Origin: Agriotes lineatus
Taxonomy: Eukaryota; Arthropoda; Insecta; Coleoptera; Elateridae
Reading direction: 5' to 3'
Length of the DNA: 64,000 nucleotides
NCBI GenBank assembly: GCA_940337035.1
Contig: OW679197.1
Span: forward strand, 35,469,219 to 35,533,218
In this document: piece by piece, positions 12,561 to 25,578 of the stretch
How positions within the stretch are numbered: the first letter of the stretch is position 1
Layout of the letters: every line of letters begins with the position of its first letter
Translations under genes and position numbers: made by a program
The notes under the pieces: generated by a model
What the model was told of the DNA's origin: nothing
The model's database searches: none
The model's input: the letters and a program-made list of their open reading frames with translations, nothing else

Positions 12561-14210
12561 TTTGGTTTTGCCCAATCTTCCGGGGCCATACATTCACTCG
12601 TAAAATATTATAGCAACTAAACTGGCCTTTATTTTGAAGCAAGATGGCCACGAGAGAGAGTGGCTTCGGTAGCTCCTCCCACAGAGACTTCGTATGTTGG
12701 CACAGTCGACTGATTTCTTTCTTTGAAGCTCGAATGGCAGCTGGAATAGTAGCTTCTTACTATGAACTTCTGTATCTCGGGGATGCTTCCCCAAGCTGAC
12801 ACTTTATAATACTTCGCATGGCGTCTGTTTTTGCTTGGACGTACGCAGAGGTTGCTTATTAGTGCACGACTGTCTCCCCGCGCCTTTAAGCCCGCGCATA
12901 ACTTGCTTTGTTCTACTAATAACCGCACTTAACGACTAAATCAGCTGGTTTGCGCACATAAACTCATGCGTGGCACTCGTAGGTTTTAATGCATAATACG
13001 TTTCAATCTAATTACTACAATGTAATAAATACAGTTTAGTTTTATACCTAGCAGAATAATGGTTAAATACCAAGGTGACACGAACCAGACCGTTATATAG
13101 TGCTTCCAGTGTGTTGCCAATACAGCATATGGTAACATCTCTACTCCTTAAAAAAAAATAAGCTAAACTGTTTCAACGTCATCATTTAGTGCGTCGTAGC
13201 GAAACTTCTGAGTTGCACAAAATTGTGAAGAATGGAAAGTTCTGCCGAGGCCTATATTTTGAAACCGAATCAAGAATTCAGAAGAAGAAGCAGAAAGAAA
13301 AATTCCTGTCATGGCAGGAGTAAAAATACGTTAGAGATCCAATGAAAAGGAGAATTGCGATTCGTTACTTAAAAGTAAAATATAACTGGCTTTCGCTTTG
13401 TACCAACAAGCTGATATCTAAATTCTGTCATTGTCTGTGAAGTCTGTAAAAATAAACAGGACCTCAAGGTCATTTCAGAATTTTAAAATTATAATTTTTC
13501 ATTTGACTTTGATTGTCTCTGAAAACAATGTTAATTTCTTTAAATTTTTTAATCATATCTGTAGAGTAACCTATACTTTTTAGGTGACAAAACAATGCAG
13601 AACTGAAATTGTTTGAAGTGTAAAGACATATGTGCATTTAAGGTGGGCTTGAATCGAATGCATTGAACATTGTTGTCATAATCATTTTTAAACAAGGGAC
13701 GGTGAGAATTTTCAAATACACGTCTTACCATCTAAGGTAATCAGTGTAGTCAGTTGTTGCCATTTTGTCTCAATAATTATTTGCATGCACATTTTATGGA
13801 ACCCCAGTTCGAAAGTACTATTGGGTATATTCTTGTGACAAAAAATAATAAAAACGCCTTGATTTGTTAAGTGTCAAGCTTACAGATGAATTCATTTTAA
13901 GTATTTGAGTTAGTCTAAGACGCTGATTTTGTTTTCCGAGCTCGCTCTTCATCAATAATTTGTATAATGTAATGTATGTGGTATACGTAGTCCGACTATG
14001 TATGCACTATGAGTTTATGTTGCAATAATCTTCATGTCGATAAATATTAAATGTTCACATGTCAGAGCTGCACCTTTTTTATATCCGTTAGTATCTTGTT
14101 CAACTTAATTCCACCTTAACACCTTTCTTACTGAATTTCATTGTACGTCACTCACGCTCTGCTCTTGCAGGTCATCTCGCTGTTTGTACATGCCTTAGCT
14201 GTTTCGTTGA
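12561..14210. other. Non-coding, nothing recognised
   Basis: The overlapping minus-strand frames at 12594-12928 are in a slightly GC-richer patch and carry no domain. The rest is AT-rich and unassigned. Confidence 0.35.
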
Positions 14211-14216
14211 ACTACC

Positions 14217-14838
14217 TGTGTAATTTTAGTCACACTCTGAAATTCCTTGTATTAGCTTCAATTAAAACTGTGGTTTGTTATACAAAAATACCTTACAGAT
14301 CGAGGATAATTAGATTAATTAATAACCAGAAAAAGAGGTGCCGTAGTCATGGATTGTTATTTTAATAAGGTCGCCTATACGTGTTTCTGTCTAAATGATT
14401 ATCACTTGGGTGACTTGAGACATTAATTTGAATCATTAAAATAGGAATAAGTAAAATAACTTTATTATGTTATGATCGTATGATTAAAAAGGCGTTTAGA
14501 AATGCCATGTTATGAGAATGAACAGAAAATATAGTCGCGCAGGTCACTTTTCAACGAAAAGAAATTGTGTAATTTTAGTAGTTTTCTGAATTTAAATTCC
14601 TAGTATTAGCTTTATTTAGAACTGTCGTTTACTATAAAAAATACCTTAAGAGATTGGGAAAATTAGATTAGTTAATAACAGAAAGAAAGATGCCTTACTC
14701 ATGGAGTGTTGTATCAGTAAGGTCGTGGTTCTGTCTAAATGATGATCACTTGGATGACTTGAGAGATTAATTTGAATCATTAAAATAGGGATAAAAAATA
14801 ATTTCATTATGGTATGATTAAAAAGTCATTTAGAGGTT
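14217..14838. repeat. Diverged tandem duplication, two copies offset by about 349 bp
   Basis: Copy A (about 14217-14503) and copy B (about 14566-14838) share TGTGTAATTTTAGT, TTCCT.GTATTAGCTT, AATACCTTA, AATTAGATTA.TTAATAA, TCATGGA.TGTT, and ATTAATTTGAATCATTAAAATAGG in the same order. Scattered substitutions and small indels show it is old. There is no open frame across it, and the duplicated unit has no mobile-element signature I recognise. Confidence 0.85.
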
Positions 14839-15109
14839 AAACGGGTACGTAGCCAAAAATAAGTTGGCAGACTCATGAACCTCTAATTTAAAACCTCCAT
14901 AAGTAAATCAAAGTTACAGAATTTATTTTCCGTCAGTTTTAAATATGATACTCGTAATGTATCAAATGTTTACGTGCAGAAATAAATCTTTGATATTAAG
15001 TCACTAAACACGGCCAAGAGGTTGTCTTAAAATTAAGGCACCGAAAGAACCTCTGGCAAGATATAAGAAAAATCCTGTTCGCTGAAGCTCACGTTTTGGA
15101 AGAGCAGCC

Positions 15110-15790
15110 ACCTCAAAATTGTTTTTGAATTTTGTGTAGATTGGCATGCTCCTCCGCGGCTGTGGAGCGATTTGGCGACCTTGGCGGCATTGTTATCGCT
15201 AACATAGCGTGTAATGGGTTTTTAAATTCGATTGACTCGTACATTGTCAACAGATTCTAAAATGATCCGAGCACTCGACCTGCCGAACGCACGATTAGTC
15301 ATAAACTATTAAAAGTCACGGCTGCTGCTTTTTGCTTCAGTCGGAAATGAGCTGCACCCTCCAATGAACCGAAAACTTTAAAACAAAGCGATTTAAATCA
15401 CTTTTTTGTCGGCGGACATGTTCGCTTCAGCGCCGCCGACAAGTTTAGTCCAAATTGAAATTCTTGCTATTCAACCAAATATCGATATACCCGGTTTAGC
15501 TTCCCCACGGTGACAGCGCGCGCCCCATCATCACGTTTGGCAGAACCACACGGAATGGAAGTGCACTTGCAGTCTAGTTTTTCGCTCGCGGAAGTCCTCC
15601 AATTGTTGGCGGTTATCGATGGCTTCCAATTACTTTTAGTTGTAAAGGTATTGAATTATATGACTCGCATGCAAATTTGCATTTATCACTGCAAAGCGCT
15701 GGTGGTTCGTGCCTTCAGCAGGATCGTACGTGTAGAGCTTCTCTGAGACTTGCCCCCTCACGCCCTCACCCTCCAAGAGAACATTTATGC
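15110..15790. other. GC-richer unique island with a short hairpin, possible conserved non-coding DNA
   Basis: The composition is clearly less AT-rich than the surroundings. A 10-bp stem (TTGTCGGCGG at 15407-15416, its complement at 15433-15442) with a 16-nt loop lies in the middle. The open frame at 15510-15746 has no domain or signal peptide. A distal enhancer, a non-coding exon or a decayed gene are all possible and the sequence alone does not decide. Confidence 0.3.
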
Positions 15791-16211
15791 AGTTTCAATG
15801 TTGCCAAGATTGTTTTGTACTAATTAGTTAGTTACATTCTCAGACTGTGTCGTTTGGTGCAGTTGTTTTGCAAACATTAAATGTTGAAAACTCTTTCTGA
15901 CAAGTCCAAGTTACTGGAACCAATTTTGGGTTACGGGGATGAACAACGTTTCAAAAAGCAATAGTTGGCCAGATTTGCCTCGATAGGATAGCTGAATTGG
16001 GAAAGAACTCAGTTTATCTACAAGTCGAGAAGTTTATACCCTTGAAAATGATGCAGTCCTAAAACGAAAATTGATATGCAAATCAAGCGACGATAGGCCA
16101 TGAAAACCCATAGCAAAGTTGAACAATTACGAACATCTTACTAAATAAGTTCCTTAATGGCGAAACTTTTATCCAACTAAAAATATTAATCTGTATTGAA
16201 GTATCACATAC
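15791..16211. other. AT-rich non-coding DNA
   Basis: I see no coding sequence, repeat or structured RNA here. Confidence 0.4.
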
Positions 16212-16445
16212 AACATACTGGGTGATTCTTGATTTATACGCATAATTGCGAGAAATGATAGTTCGCGATGTATAGTGATGGATAATTAAGAAAAAGTGTA
16301 GTAAAAGTATTTTATTAACGGAGATAACGAATTAATTATGTAACTTCAACTGGAGTATCACAACAATTGTTCAAAGTGATTTCCTTCGTTTTCGATGACA
16401 CCTGAGCTCGTCGAATCCATGCTGCACCACACGTACGTACTGGAT
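16212..16445 (-). mobile_element. Possible 3' end of a DNA transposon
   Basis: On the minus strand a short open stretch ends in ENEGNHFEQLL-stop (about 16400-16365), resembling the C-terminus of transposases whose proteins end in (A/G)NG.HFEHLL. It is followed by an AT-rich 3' region that finishes at 16220-16235 with a GGGTGATTC string like the ends of several insect DNA elements. No opposite terminus was located, so this is a fragment at best. Confidence 0.3.
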
Positions 16446-18899
16446 ATAACGTAGAAAAGTTTTTCGTTCTACTATCCAAGGAAAAATTGAAGGAATAAAT
16501 TGATTAAAAGGCAGAAAATGTCATAGCTTCATACCTAACATCAGACAATAGCGGGTCTCCCAGTAATAGTGTTCTTTAGTTCATCAAACGATCATACGAA
16601 TTCCTTTATATAATCGTCATTATGGTCATTAAGGCCTGAAAACAAACAGGGACTTCGGGAAGAAGAAAAAACGTCAGTTGGTAAATTCATGCCATTTCCA
16701 ACTAAATGAATTATTTATGGCAGAAATCTATAACATGCGCGAACGCAAAAACAATTGATATGTATCTATCTTCCATTCAACACCAAACACTAATACAGAT
16801 TTTAACTAATTTTGTTTATGAAAACATGTTTAATGTGCATATGTGCTTTGGTTTACGACTTTTTAACATGACACGCAACACAAACGAGCTCATTAAAATG
16901 TTGCTATTAAGATTTGTTATATAAGAAGATGGCAAAACTTAATGAGTCGACTTTTTTCCAACTATTGATAGCATAGATGAGTAGCCACACATAACATTAC
17001 TCAACAAAAATAAGGACAGATCATTTAGTGTTCAGTATTACGCCAAAAACAAGGTCAGAAATGAAAGACGAGATGGAATAAAGCAATTATGAAACAAATA
17101 AATTCACCCTTTCCTTATATTCATAGCTGCGATCGTGGTATTCATTTTGTTGTGATAGAAGCTGCACATAAAATTCTTGCTCTAAAACAGCTTTGAATCA
17201 ATGTTGTGTGTTGCTTATAGTATGTGAAACTTTTAAGGTGTTACTACAAATTACGGTTAACCTCAATGCCTATAGTAAAAATTATAAAAAATGATGCCGC
17301 ACGACGAAGACTATATAAATAATACAGTTTAACATTATCAGAAGTGAAGAAATGAGAACATGGAATTAAAATTTAAAAATAGTTTATCTACCTCACGTAC
17401 TTGTTATGCAATCAACGAAAACATGTTTTTAATATGCTGCGTCATTTACATTCGTCACAAACGTCTAAGCAATCCTGTGATACTGAGAAAAGTATTTCAG
17501 TTTGTTACAGGAAAACCCTCGTTTACGACTTGCAGCAGGCTTATAGTAAATCCAGTAGCTCAGTCTTACACTAAAACAGAAATGACTCGTGATAGCCAAA
17601 ACACAGTTGTACCTGAGAAGCTACGAGGTGAAATTCGTGTTATTGTTGTCGCGGAACTGCACTGCGCTTTACAAATGAAAATTACACAGTACATTTAAGA
17701 ACTATATTAAGATAACAAACGTAAAATATATTTAAAGGGGTCAGCCTTAGTGCTGCGACTGCAACAAAGAAGGGTAATCTTAAAACAATTTCTAAGAATT
17801 TTACCTGCTGCTCGTGACATCACGTCGTGCAATAAGCAAAATGTAAGCAGTTTGTCTGACGGAGACATGCCTTAAAAGTTATTCCACAGCATGCAACTTA
17901 TTTAGAAATTCCATACAAAACTAGCAGTAATTTAAGCTAGCAAGATCTTAACTTATTCAAAAATTGATATTGATAGCACATGCCATACTAAATAATAAAT
18001 TACACGAGTATTTCACTTCGCTAGCTGCGAGGAATTAAATGACGCTTAAATAAATCGCTCGATCACCAGATGCTGGACGAAATATTGGCCGCAAGTACCT
18101 AGCGACCGGGTTTTGATAAAACCAAAATAGATAGCCGAAATAGGCGTGCATTTGCTAGTCATGTAAATAATTTTTTCTCAGGGCTTTGTTGGAAGAATGA
18201 ACAACGACATTTCGGAGATTAGCTACGCGCGACGGGCGTGAATCTACACGCGATGTACCGGAAGGTTGCTCCAGGGACGCGTCGGGGTCAAGCATTGCTT
18301 TATACTCTTTTCAAGAAGGTTGCGAAACGATAGATAGTGGGATAATGTGATGGTTGCTTTAAATATATTCAATCGAAGATCCATTTGAAATTTCCCGCAC
18401 TGAAAACGAGACAGGATTCGGACTTTTAAAATAGTAGACTGAGCTGTGGGAAGCTGGGTATATCCAACAATAGTTGTAATTTCCCAAATCAACACGCTAA
18501 GGGGCTTCCTAAACCGCTTATTTATGGAACTATAACGATCACAAACACAAATCCTTGACTTGACTGCCTCTGGTCAACTGAATATTTGCTTCCCGCTCCT
18601 GAAATTGACGCGAAAGCTTATAATATTCCTTTTCTTTAGCATTTACAAATCTTCTTGACACAAATTTGAACACTGCAATGTTCTTCAGTATATTTGCAGA
18701 AAGTAAAAATTACATTTTTTACAGATTTTTGGAAGTGTAAAGTGCTTATAATGTAAGTTTCCCAAACTATCTCTGTAAAGTGTTAAAGTATTTTCCTTAT
18801 TTAAAAGAATTCAAAATTTAAGGTTTGGGGATAGTATTTATGTAAAACCAAAATGATGTCCTCTAGTAGTAACCGTGTTTGCGTATGCACCCTTCTTAT
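16446..18899. other. AT-rich non-coding DNA
   Basis: The 112-codon frame at 17360-17698 and the 83-codon minus-strand frame at 18244-18495 have no recognisable domains. Nothing else is supported. Confidence 0.35.
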
Positions 18900-19245
18900 A
18901 ACATTTTGACTAAGGCCTCGCAATTTCAAAAATTGTGTCCACCGATGTGTTAGATTGTTTAGGCTGCGTTCCAGCCGTAGGTTTGAAGGTAATCGCGGTC
19001 AATTTAACGCTCATTTAAGAGGTAAAATAAAGGTGGCATTGTTTTTTCGCCTGCTAATAACCCGGAGCGGACGGTAGCTACCAATTATGAGAGCCGCTGC
19101 GCCACTAATTATGATAAACAGTGATACATTATTTATAATTCGATACCAAATGCTGGGTTAATAGTACGTGTTTATGGCCCCCTTCGTGGCAGTTATTGGA
19201 CTCCTTTATCAGCAATCCAGTACTTATGTCAAAACCGGTCTTATC
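18900..19245. other. Unique island with homeodomain-like motifs, possible enhancer
   Basis: Positions about 18960-19200 contain GTAATCGC, CTAATTATGA, CCAATTATGAG, and CATTTAAG strings clustered in a GC-richer stretch without open frames. ATTA-core sites are typical targets of homeodomain factors, but they also occur by chance in AT-rich DNA. Confidence 0.2.
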
Positions 19246-20693
19246 GATCGAAGGTTCTACTTACAGAAAAGTACAGAACGACTGGACATTTACATAATTT
19301 AAAACGGTTCCTTTATAATGAATTTGGGAAGAACTGAATAAAAATATCAACAGTCTCGAAAATACAAAAAGTCACTTTAACAGTATAGTGATAATATGGC
19401 ATGAGTTTATATAACGGACACGTTTGCTACAATCCTGAAGTGGTACTAAAAACAGTTAACACAGCAATAAAGCTTGTCATGCAAGTAATCACGTAATTTG
19501 TTTATTTACATGAATTATGGCGCTAATTATCCCCAAAGCATGTTTTTAAACTGGTACGGGAAGTTAAAATGCGAAGATATTCCGTGAGGCAGTGAAGGCT
19601 TTTTACTGACCTAATGAGGATTATTCTTGCTGTGTACTTTCAGTAGAACGATATTGAAAGCCACAAACCGTAACAGTAAAAACTGAAAATGAGATATGCA
19701 AATACGATCACAAGATGTAATTAAAAATCTAATGGTCTAAATGCAAGAAGGATTTCGCTACAATACACAATATAAGAATCTCTAAGAAAAACATTGGAAT
19801 ATATCCTAGAAAGGGCACGGATGAATATATACATTTAAAAAACAGGACCACATTAGAAGAACTAGGAAGACTAAGTGAACATGAAGTCACCCACAAGAAA
19901 ATAAATCTGAAGAGATCAACAGATTGGTAATCGAACAGCAAAACTCTTCACAGATAGGAATGTTGAACAGAACAACAGAACTATGCACCTTACATGGATA
20001 AATAAGAAATTAGTGCTAAAAAATAATCACAGCAAAAATATGTATTTATCTATTCATTTATTTATCGAAATATGTCCTGAGGCATAACCTATGAAGCTCA
20101 GTTACGAAATGAAATTTAAAAAATTATTTAAAAACAAAATTATGTGCAGTGCATATAAAAGAGGCAATATTATATACCAACAACAATACCAAAAAAATAA
20201 TTTTATACCATACTAAAATTAAAAATAACTCTACTTATACGAGGTGCAAGCACACTAAACACTGGTGTAAACGACATTTAACAGCAGTTAGTGCACACTT
20301 TCTTGTACTGATGCCACCAGGATGAAAAATAATCTTGATCTCTTCTCGAAAATCGAGATAGAGATTGAGTAGATTAATAGAAATCTTGAATATTCGATAC
20401 GAGATTAATTAAATTTTCGATCTTGACATTAACATTCTTAAAATCGACATAATATCCAAATAGAACAATTATATGACTTTATTTTATTTTTTTTACAAAA
20501 CTTTCACACTGGTTACGGTGGTACACACAGAGCATACTTAAAATTCGAGTTCGAGATCGAGAATTTTCGAGGATAATACTTTCTGGTAAGGCGTTCCACT
20601 GCTCAAACAATGTGTTTGATAGGAAATGAAGTCGATTGGACGGTTTAAATTGTTCCTTTTGTAACTTTAATCTGTGAAAGCCAAGATGGTAAA
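19246..20693. other. AT-rich non-coding DNA with a CGAGAT-rich stretch
   Basis: Positions about 20335-20575 repeat ATCGAGAT/TCTCGAAAATCGAG motifs in both orientations, like the subterminal parts of some hAT MITEs. I could not define two ends. The rest is unassigned. Confidence 0.35.
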
Positions 20694-21600
20694 CAGCGCT
20701 GTGCATATTAGTTTGAAAAAGTATTTAATTACCAATTACCGCCCAATGAAGTAATTGAATTACCCGATTTTCAAATACCGAAATAAAATAGTACTCGTAA
20801 TTCAATTATCAATTACTTGGTAATTGTAATTGCACAACATAAATTACTTTTTCAATTACTTTCACTAGAAATTGTGGTATATTTGTATTTAGTAGTATTT
20901 AGATAGCCATGTGCTAATACATTGTTTTAAACAAGAAAATTCTAATTAATAAATAATTATTATGAACCAATATTGTATAATGAAGCTATTTGTTGTCAAT
21001 TGTTATAGGAAAAATTGACTCGGTACTTACCGCAGACATATTTTTGGCTTCTTACACAATAATTATTGGTAAGCTACAATGCTACGTCCTGCACAGCCTA
21101 CATTAAGACTCAACATATGCACATCTCATCTACAAACATACGCGCCTGCGCCAAATATCTCTTTACTTCTGCAAAAAACTAGCTGTTATCCGCCTAGTCA
21201 TAAAAAATCCAAATTATACTTATAGTTCTCCAGGACTGTCTTATTACCACTTCCTTAACAGGAAACTTAATAGGGCCTTATGCTAATTTTTACGTTCTGG
21301 CCATTTAATATCTTATTGAGGCCAATAATTTAATAATTGAAGTACCAGAAAGTTATTTCAGTACCACGAGTAATTTCAATTACCACACGTAATTAAAATA
21401 CTTGCAAAGTAATTTATAACTTTAGAGTAATTTAATTACTCAAAAGTAATTCAGTAGTTGAAAGTAATTGTCAAGTACTACTTTTTAACAAAAATGGCAA
21501 TTACCAATTACAATTACCGTACCTTGAACAGTAATCTATTCCAAGACAAATCAACAAAAATGAATTTAATTACATAGTACTTTATTACTGCCCAGCTCTG
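20694..21600. mobile_element. Non-autonomous hAT element rich in TAATTAC motifs
   Basis: The left end CAGCGCTGTGCATATTA and the right end, whose reverse complement reads CAGAGCTGGGCAGTAATA, form imperfect hAT-type terminal inverted repeats. Subterminal regions (20725-20870 and 21330-21525) are packed with TAATTAC/GTAATTA in both orientations, which in hAT elements are transposase-binding arrays. The 0.9-kb interior has no coding capacity. The 8-bp flanks (20686-20693 and 21601-21608) match only weakly, so the target duplication is eroded or the ends are slightly off. Mobilisation would need a hAT transposase from another copy. Confidence 0.75.
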
Positions 21601-22626
21601 GCGGACTATAGATGATGAAAATTCGAAGATCTGGCGATGATGTAAAGTTGAACGACTGGTTGAAGAGATGGACTTGTAAATGTTCTTTTGAAGAAAACTG
21701 AGTTTCGATTTGGCTTTCTTAGCAATACAATTATCATGATCAGACAATAATAAGTTGTCAGTTATAATAATTCTCATCGGGAATCCTCATGTTACGTATA
21801 AATGATAGAAGATGAGAATTATTTTAACCTAAATGTAGCCCGGAAATATAAAGACAATAACCAATCAGAACTCCAGTGGTATATTACGTCGAGGTCGTCT
21901 TGAAGTTTAAGGTTTCAGATGGATGTACCACATATCTGTCTGTCATCTACATACATAGACGCTTGGCAGTTTAGGAAACTAGGAAGATCAACTGAGTAGG
22001 CACTCAACTGCAGTGGTTGTGGAAAAACAATTCGCTAAGTCGCTGTCATTTTTGACATGGAAAGTTCTATTGTTTAGAAACGCAGTCACCCAACTTAAAT
22101 ATTTTCCACGTGGAAATACAAAATGTTCAAGCTTATATAGTAGTCTGCGGAAATATATTACATGAACCTGTTCTTCCATGTCCATACGCACAATCACGAG
22201 AAGGTTGGAGGACTGATCATTCAGGTACGAAACCATGTTGACAATGGGAGATTATTTCATGACTAATCCAAAAGTCAATCACTGCTTTTAGAAGAAGACG
22301 TTAAAAAAATTGGCAGATGATACATTCGAGAGTAATAGACCGATAATTGTTACTACTAAAATAATATCATTGCTGTTCTTCATCCGCGAATACTTCCAAA
22401 TAGTTTTCTCCTCTACTATTTTAGTTCAGATACTTCAGCAGGCCACTCCTATAAATTACAGTTATTTATAAAACACTGCTGGAGCCTGTGGTTTGAAAAT
22501 ATCACAAATTCGCTAAAACCCCTCACCACACAAATATTTAACAACTGCTAAATACGTATTTCGACAGCCACGCTGTCATCATCGGTAGCTACGAAAAACT
22601 TTCACAGTAAAACGGCAACGATGTAA
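21601..22626. other. Non-coding, partly repeat-like
   Basis: Positions 22440-22610 carry a TAAATACGTATTTCGACAGCC..GCTGTCATCATC string. The GAAATACGTATTTA motif paired with a nearby GACAGC/GCTGTC inverted repeat looks like an interspersed repeat, but I cannot name the family. Frames at 21514-21777 and 21988-22236 have no domain. Confidence 0.35.
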
Positions 22627-22666
22627 TCGTGACCAAATCACAAATGGAAGTGTGATTTGGTCACGA
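22627..22666. repeat. Perfect 16-bp inverted repeat with 8-nt loop
   Basis: TCGTGACCAAATCACA and its exact complement flank AATGGAAG. The perfect stem indicates a recent or selected structure. It may be the heart of the repeat ending just upstream. Confidence 0.9.
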
Positions 22667-24829
22667 GTAACAAAGTTGCTAGTTTTTTTATATTGAAAAA
22701 TAAGTAGTTTCCGTTGTTACAGAAATTAGGAATGGACTTTCCAAAGGCTGCTTTTTTATGTTTTATATTTTGAGTGAGAGTTGTAAATTTGTAAGGATTT
22801 TTTCAACACCTACAAGACGATCAATTTTTATTGTTTTTCCTAGAAAAAATATTTGTTTTCCAATGCGACTATATAAAGTTGTGTGTAACAGATACTATAA
22901 ATAAATAAATATATACAAATTATACTTGTAACTATTAAAAATAATTCTGAAGTTGAGGTATCATACCGCCTCACGATACCAGTTGCGTGAAACAACGACA
23001 CCGGTTGAGATTTTATTATTATTCTCAGTAGTCAGTTCTTAACAAAACTGCTAGCAGTTCGTAGTCTTTACCATCACTCGTACATGCAGTTGTCCCACCT
23101 CCACTTTCCTAAAACAGTTTTGTTAAACATATCAACACACTAAACAAATCACCATTCGAGTCCAAGTTGATGTTGATGGATATGAAAACTGATTAGGTAG
23201 TTATTCGATTATTATCACATTTTTTTTCGATGTAATAGTTTACACGAAGCTATTGTCAATTATTATAGTAAGAGTTAACTTTAAGTTAATTTCCATTTAT
23301 AGCCTCAGGAAATGCATTCAGAACATCCCTACCAGTTTCTTTTAGAAAAGTTGGCAGGTTCAACCCCCAGGCGGATCTTAGAGGAAACACTGCCGACCAA
23401 AGGAAGTTTCCCACCCGACTTGTCACATAGTTTGTTTGCAACGGCTCCCACACAGGAGGAAATAATCTAGACTGAATGAAGTTCTAAATTTTAATAGCCA
23501 CAGCAAAGACAGCGATCGTAGGACGCAGCGAACGAACGTGCAAGTACTGTTAATTATTTATTGTATTATTTAATTTTATTGTAATTGCTGATTCTGCAAG
23601 GTGGGTTTATACGATTGTTATTTATTAAATTGGCCAGCGAAGCCTAGTACCGTAGTTTTAATGCGGTTTGCCAGCACAGTTAATCGTCTATGGAGTTGGA
23701 GGGCAGTTTATTGTTTAGATACGGAAACGCCGATTATTGCAATTTCTATTCAATGCATTTAAATTAAAACGTGCTTCAACTTTTAACAGTCGATAACACT
23801 GAATTTCTGTGTACAACGTAAGTCTTTGTGTATTAAATGAGGCACAAACGCAGTAGCTAATTTTCTTATCATGCGAATTGAACCTAATCTGTTATACTTT
23901 TTACTGCCTTCAAGGTTGTATCTGCAATTAAAATTAATAAAGATGGTTTATTATGATCGTTAACTTTATGACTGCCAATAACATCAATACTCGGATTAAA
24001 ATAACAACAAGATGTATCTTAAGATGACTAAGAAATAGGACATCAAGTCAAGCCCATTTTAAGTATTATACTTCCACCCTTACGTCCTGCGACTTCCAAT
24101 GTTAAACTGCTTACAAAACCAGTAACACAACGGACATTTTAAACTGTAACGTCCACAACTTATCTATGCTAAGTTTGGTGTGAAATAGTAAATGGAGTAG
24201 CCTAATTGAAATTTATGCAAATCCAGCGACCGGCAGTTTTTTATCCTCATGACGAATATTTCCGCTCGTAGGAAGGGCACCAACCAGAACTGCTGTTTGA
24301 ATTTGAAATTACCATTTTGTTTCTAAAATCGTGCGATTTTAATAATTTATGCCAGCGAAACAAAAGCAGTAAATATTTTGAATATAATGAGGCTTCGGCA
24401 ATGATACAATTTTAACGAGCACAAGAAGTGCTAGCGCTGACGCAACCAGTATAATTTTCAAGATAACACTTCGCAATTTTGTAGTGCTTAAGAAAAGGCA
24501 GGATGTTGTTCAGACCTAATCTGATTTTAAATTCAATTGCCGTTCTCAGAACATGTTTAATATAAATGCTATACAATTTTTAAAAAAATTGCTTATGTTA
24601 AAAATTAATAGTTGTTGTAGATAGATGCCATGATCGCAAATCACCAAGGTTTACTGGACTTACTGAAAGAACACCTGTTCGAATAGAAATGAGTTTCACA
24701 CCTTTATTGCTAGATTTCTGAAACTAGCAAATTTGGTATCATCAGTATCTACGTCTAGCTGCAAATGAAAAACAAACATTACACAGCAAAATGCTGTTTA
24801 GCACTTCTATAGTTTAGATCAGTGGAAGC
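22667..24829. other. AT-rich non-coding DNA
   Basis: A loose inverted repeat (CTTAACAAAACTG near 23038 and CAGTTTTGTTAAAC near 23113) is the only structure noted. The patch 23290-23530 is GC-richer and unassigned. No coding sequence is supported. Confidence 0.35.
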
Positions 24830-25260
24830 AGTAGTACGAACAATTACTGTCTGAAGAAGGGGAACAGAATAGGCCCATGATTTAGTATTAGGAATAATTA
24901 GAATGGTATTCAATACATTTTTACAAGGTGACGAAACTACAACACAGTGGAGAACAGCTTGACATGTACTATATGACTGCTGTATGGACGGATTATAAAA
25001 TCAAGAGAGGAGACAGAAATGGCATAACAGGAGAAACAGAACGAATTCAGAGCTGGCATATCTTACATTGACACCAATGCTCAGTTGTCTGAGAAAGTTA
25101 TAAATTAATTGCACAGAACAAGCAATTACCTACAATTGGTCTTCATAGATATTTAGAAGTAGTGCAATAGTACATTAATAAATTATAAAAGGTATTGCAA
25201 AACAGGGATGGATGCGAAATACATATAAAGATAATGTGAAAAGAGCGAAAATTGACAATA
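24830..25260 (+). pseudogene. Heavily decayed LINE reverse transcriptase relic (tentative)
   Basis: Frames riddled with stops contain a RGDRNGIT block (about 25006-25030) that could be the KKGDR.d..NYRGI motif, preceded by a Trp-rich piece and followed by AITYNWSS (about 25115-25140), which could be the eYn.plyl.FiDf region before motif A. Spacing is about right for an RTE-like RT, but each match is weak and read in different frames. Confidence 0.35.
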
Positions 25261-25458
25261 CCTTATTGAATCAACTTAATTGTTCAAAAGATTTACATCA
25301 GGAATGTCCTATGTTTTATAACTATTTCAACTATAAAATAAGGTGCTCACCCTGCATATATTTGTATGAAATTGTACCGGTTTCATGCTAGGTAGATATA
25401 TAATATGTATGCAAAATATCGTCTTCCTCCGACAAATTGTTTTTGAGCTATACTGCCA

Positions 25459-25578
25459 ACAAACAGACAGACTGACGGAATTGAGAAAACCGCTTTTTTG
25501 TCATCTAGGGAACTTGAAACGTGAAAATCTGAAAAAATCTCGGAAGGTGATCTTTTCGTGATTACAATACTTCCCTCG
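25459..25578 (-). repeat. GTCTG-module repeat, copy 1
   Basis: On the minus strand the order is GGGAAGTATTG, ATCACGAAAA, TCAGATTTTCACGTTTCAAG, CAAAAAAGCGGTTTT, then GTCAGTCTGTCTGTTTG. The same order occurs at 48715-48850 (sharing the exact 15-mer CAAAAAAGCGGTTTT) and, more diverged, at 50762-50921. It is a widespread-looking insect repeat module rather than a gene. Confidence 0.7.

Noticed and set aside
17360..17698. 112-codon plus-strand frame
   Set aside because: No recognisable domain, no codon pattern, no splice context; treated as chance in AT-rich DNA.
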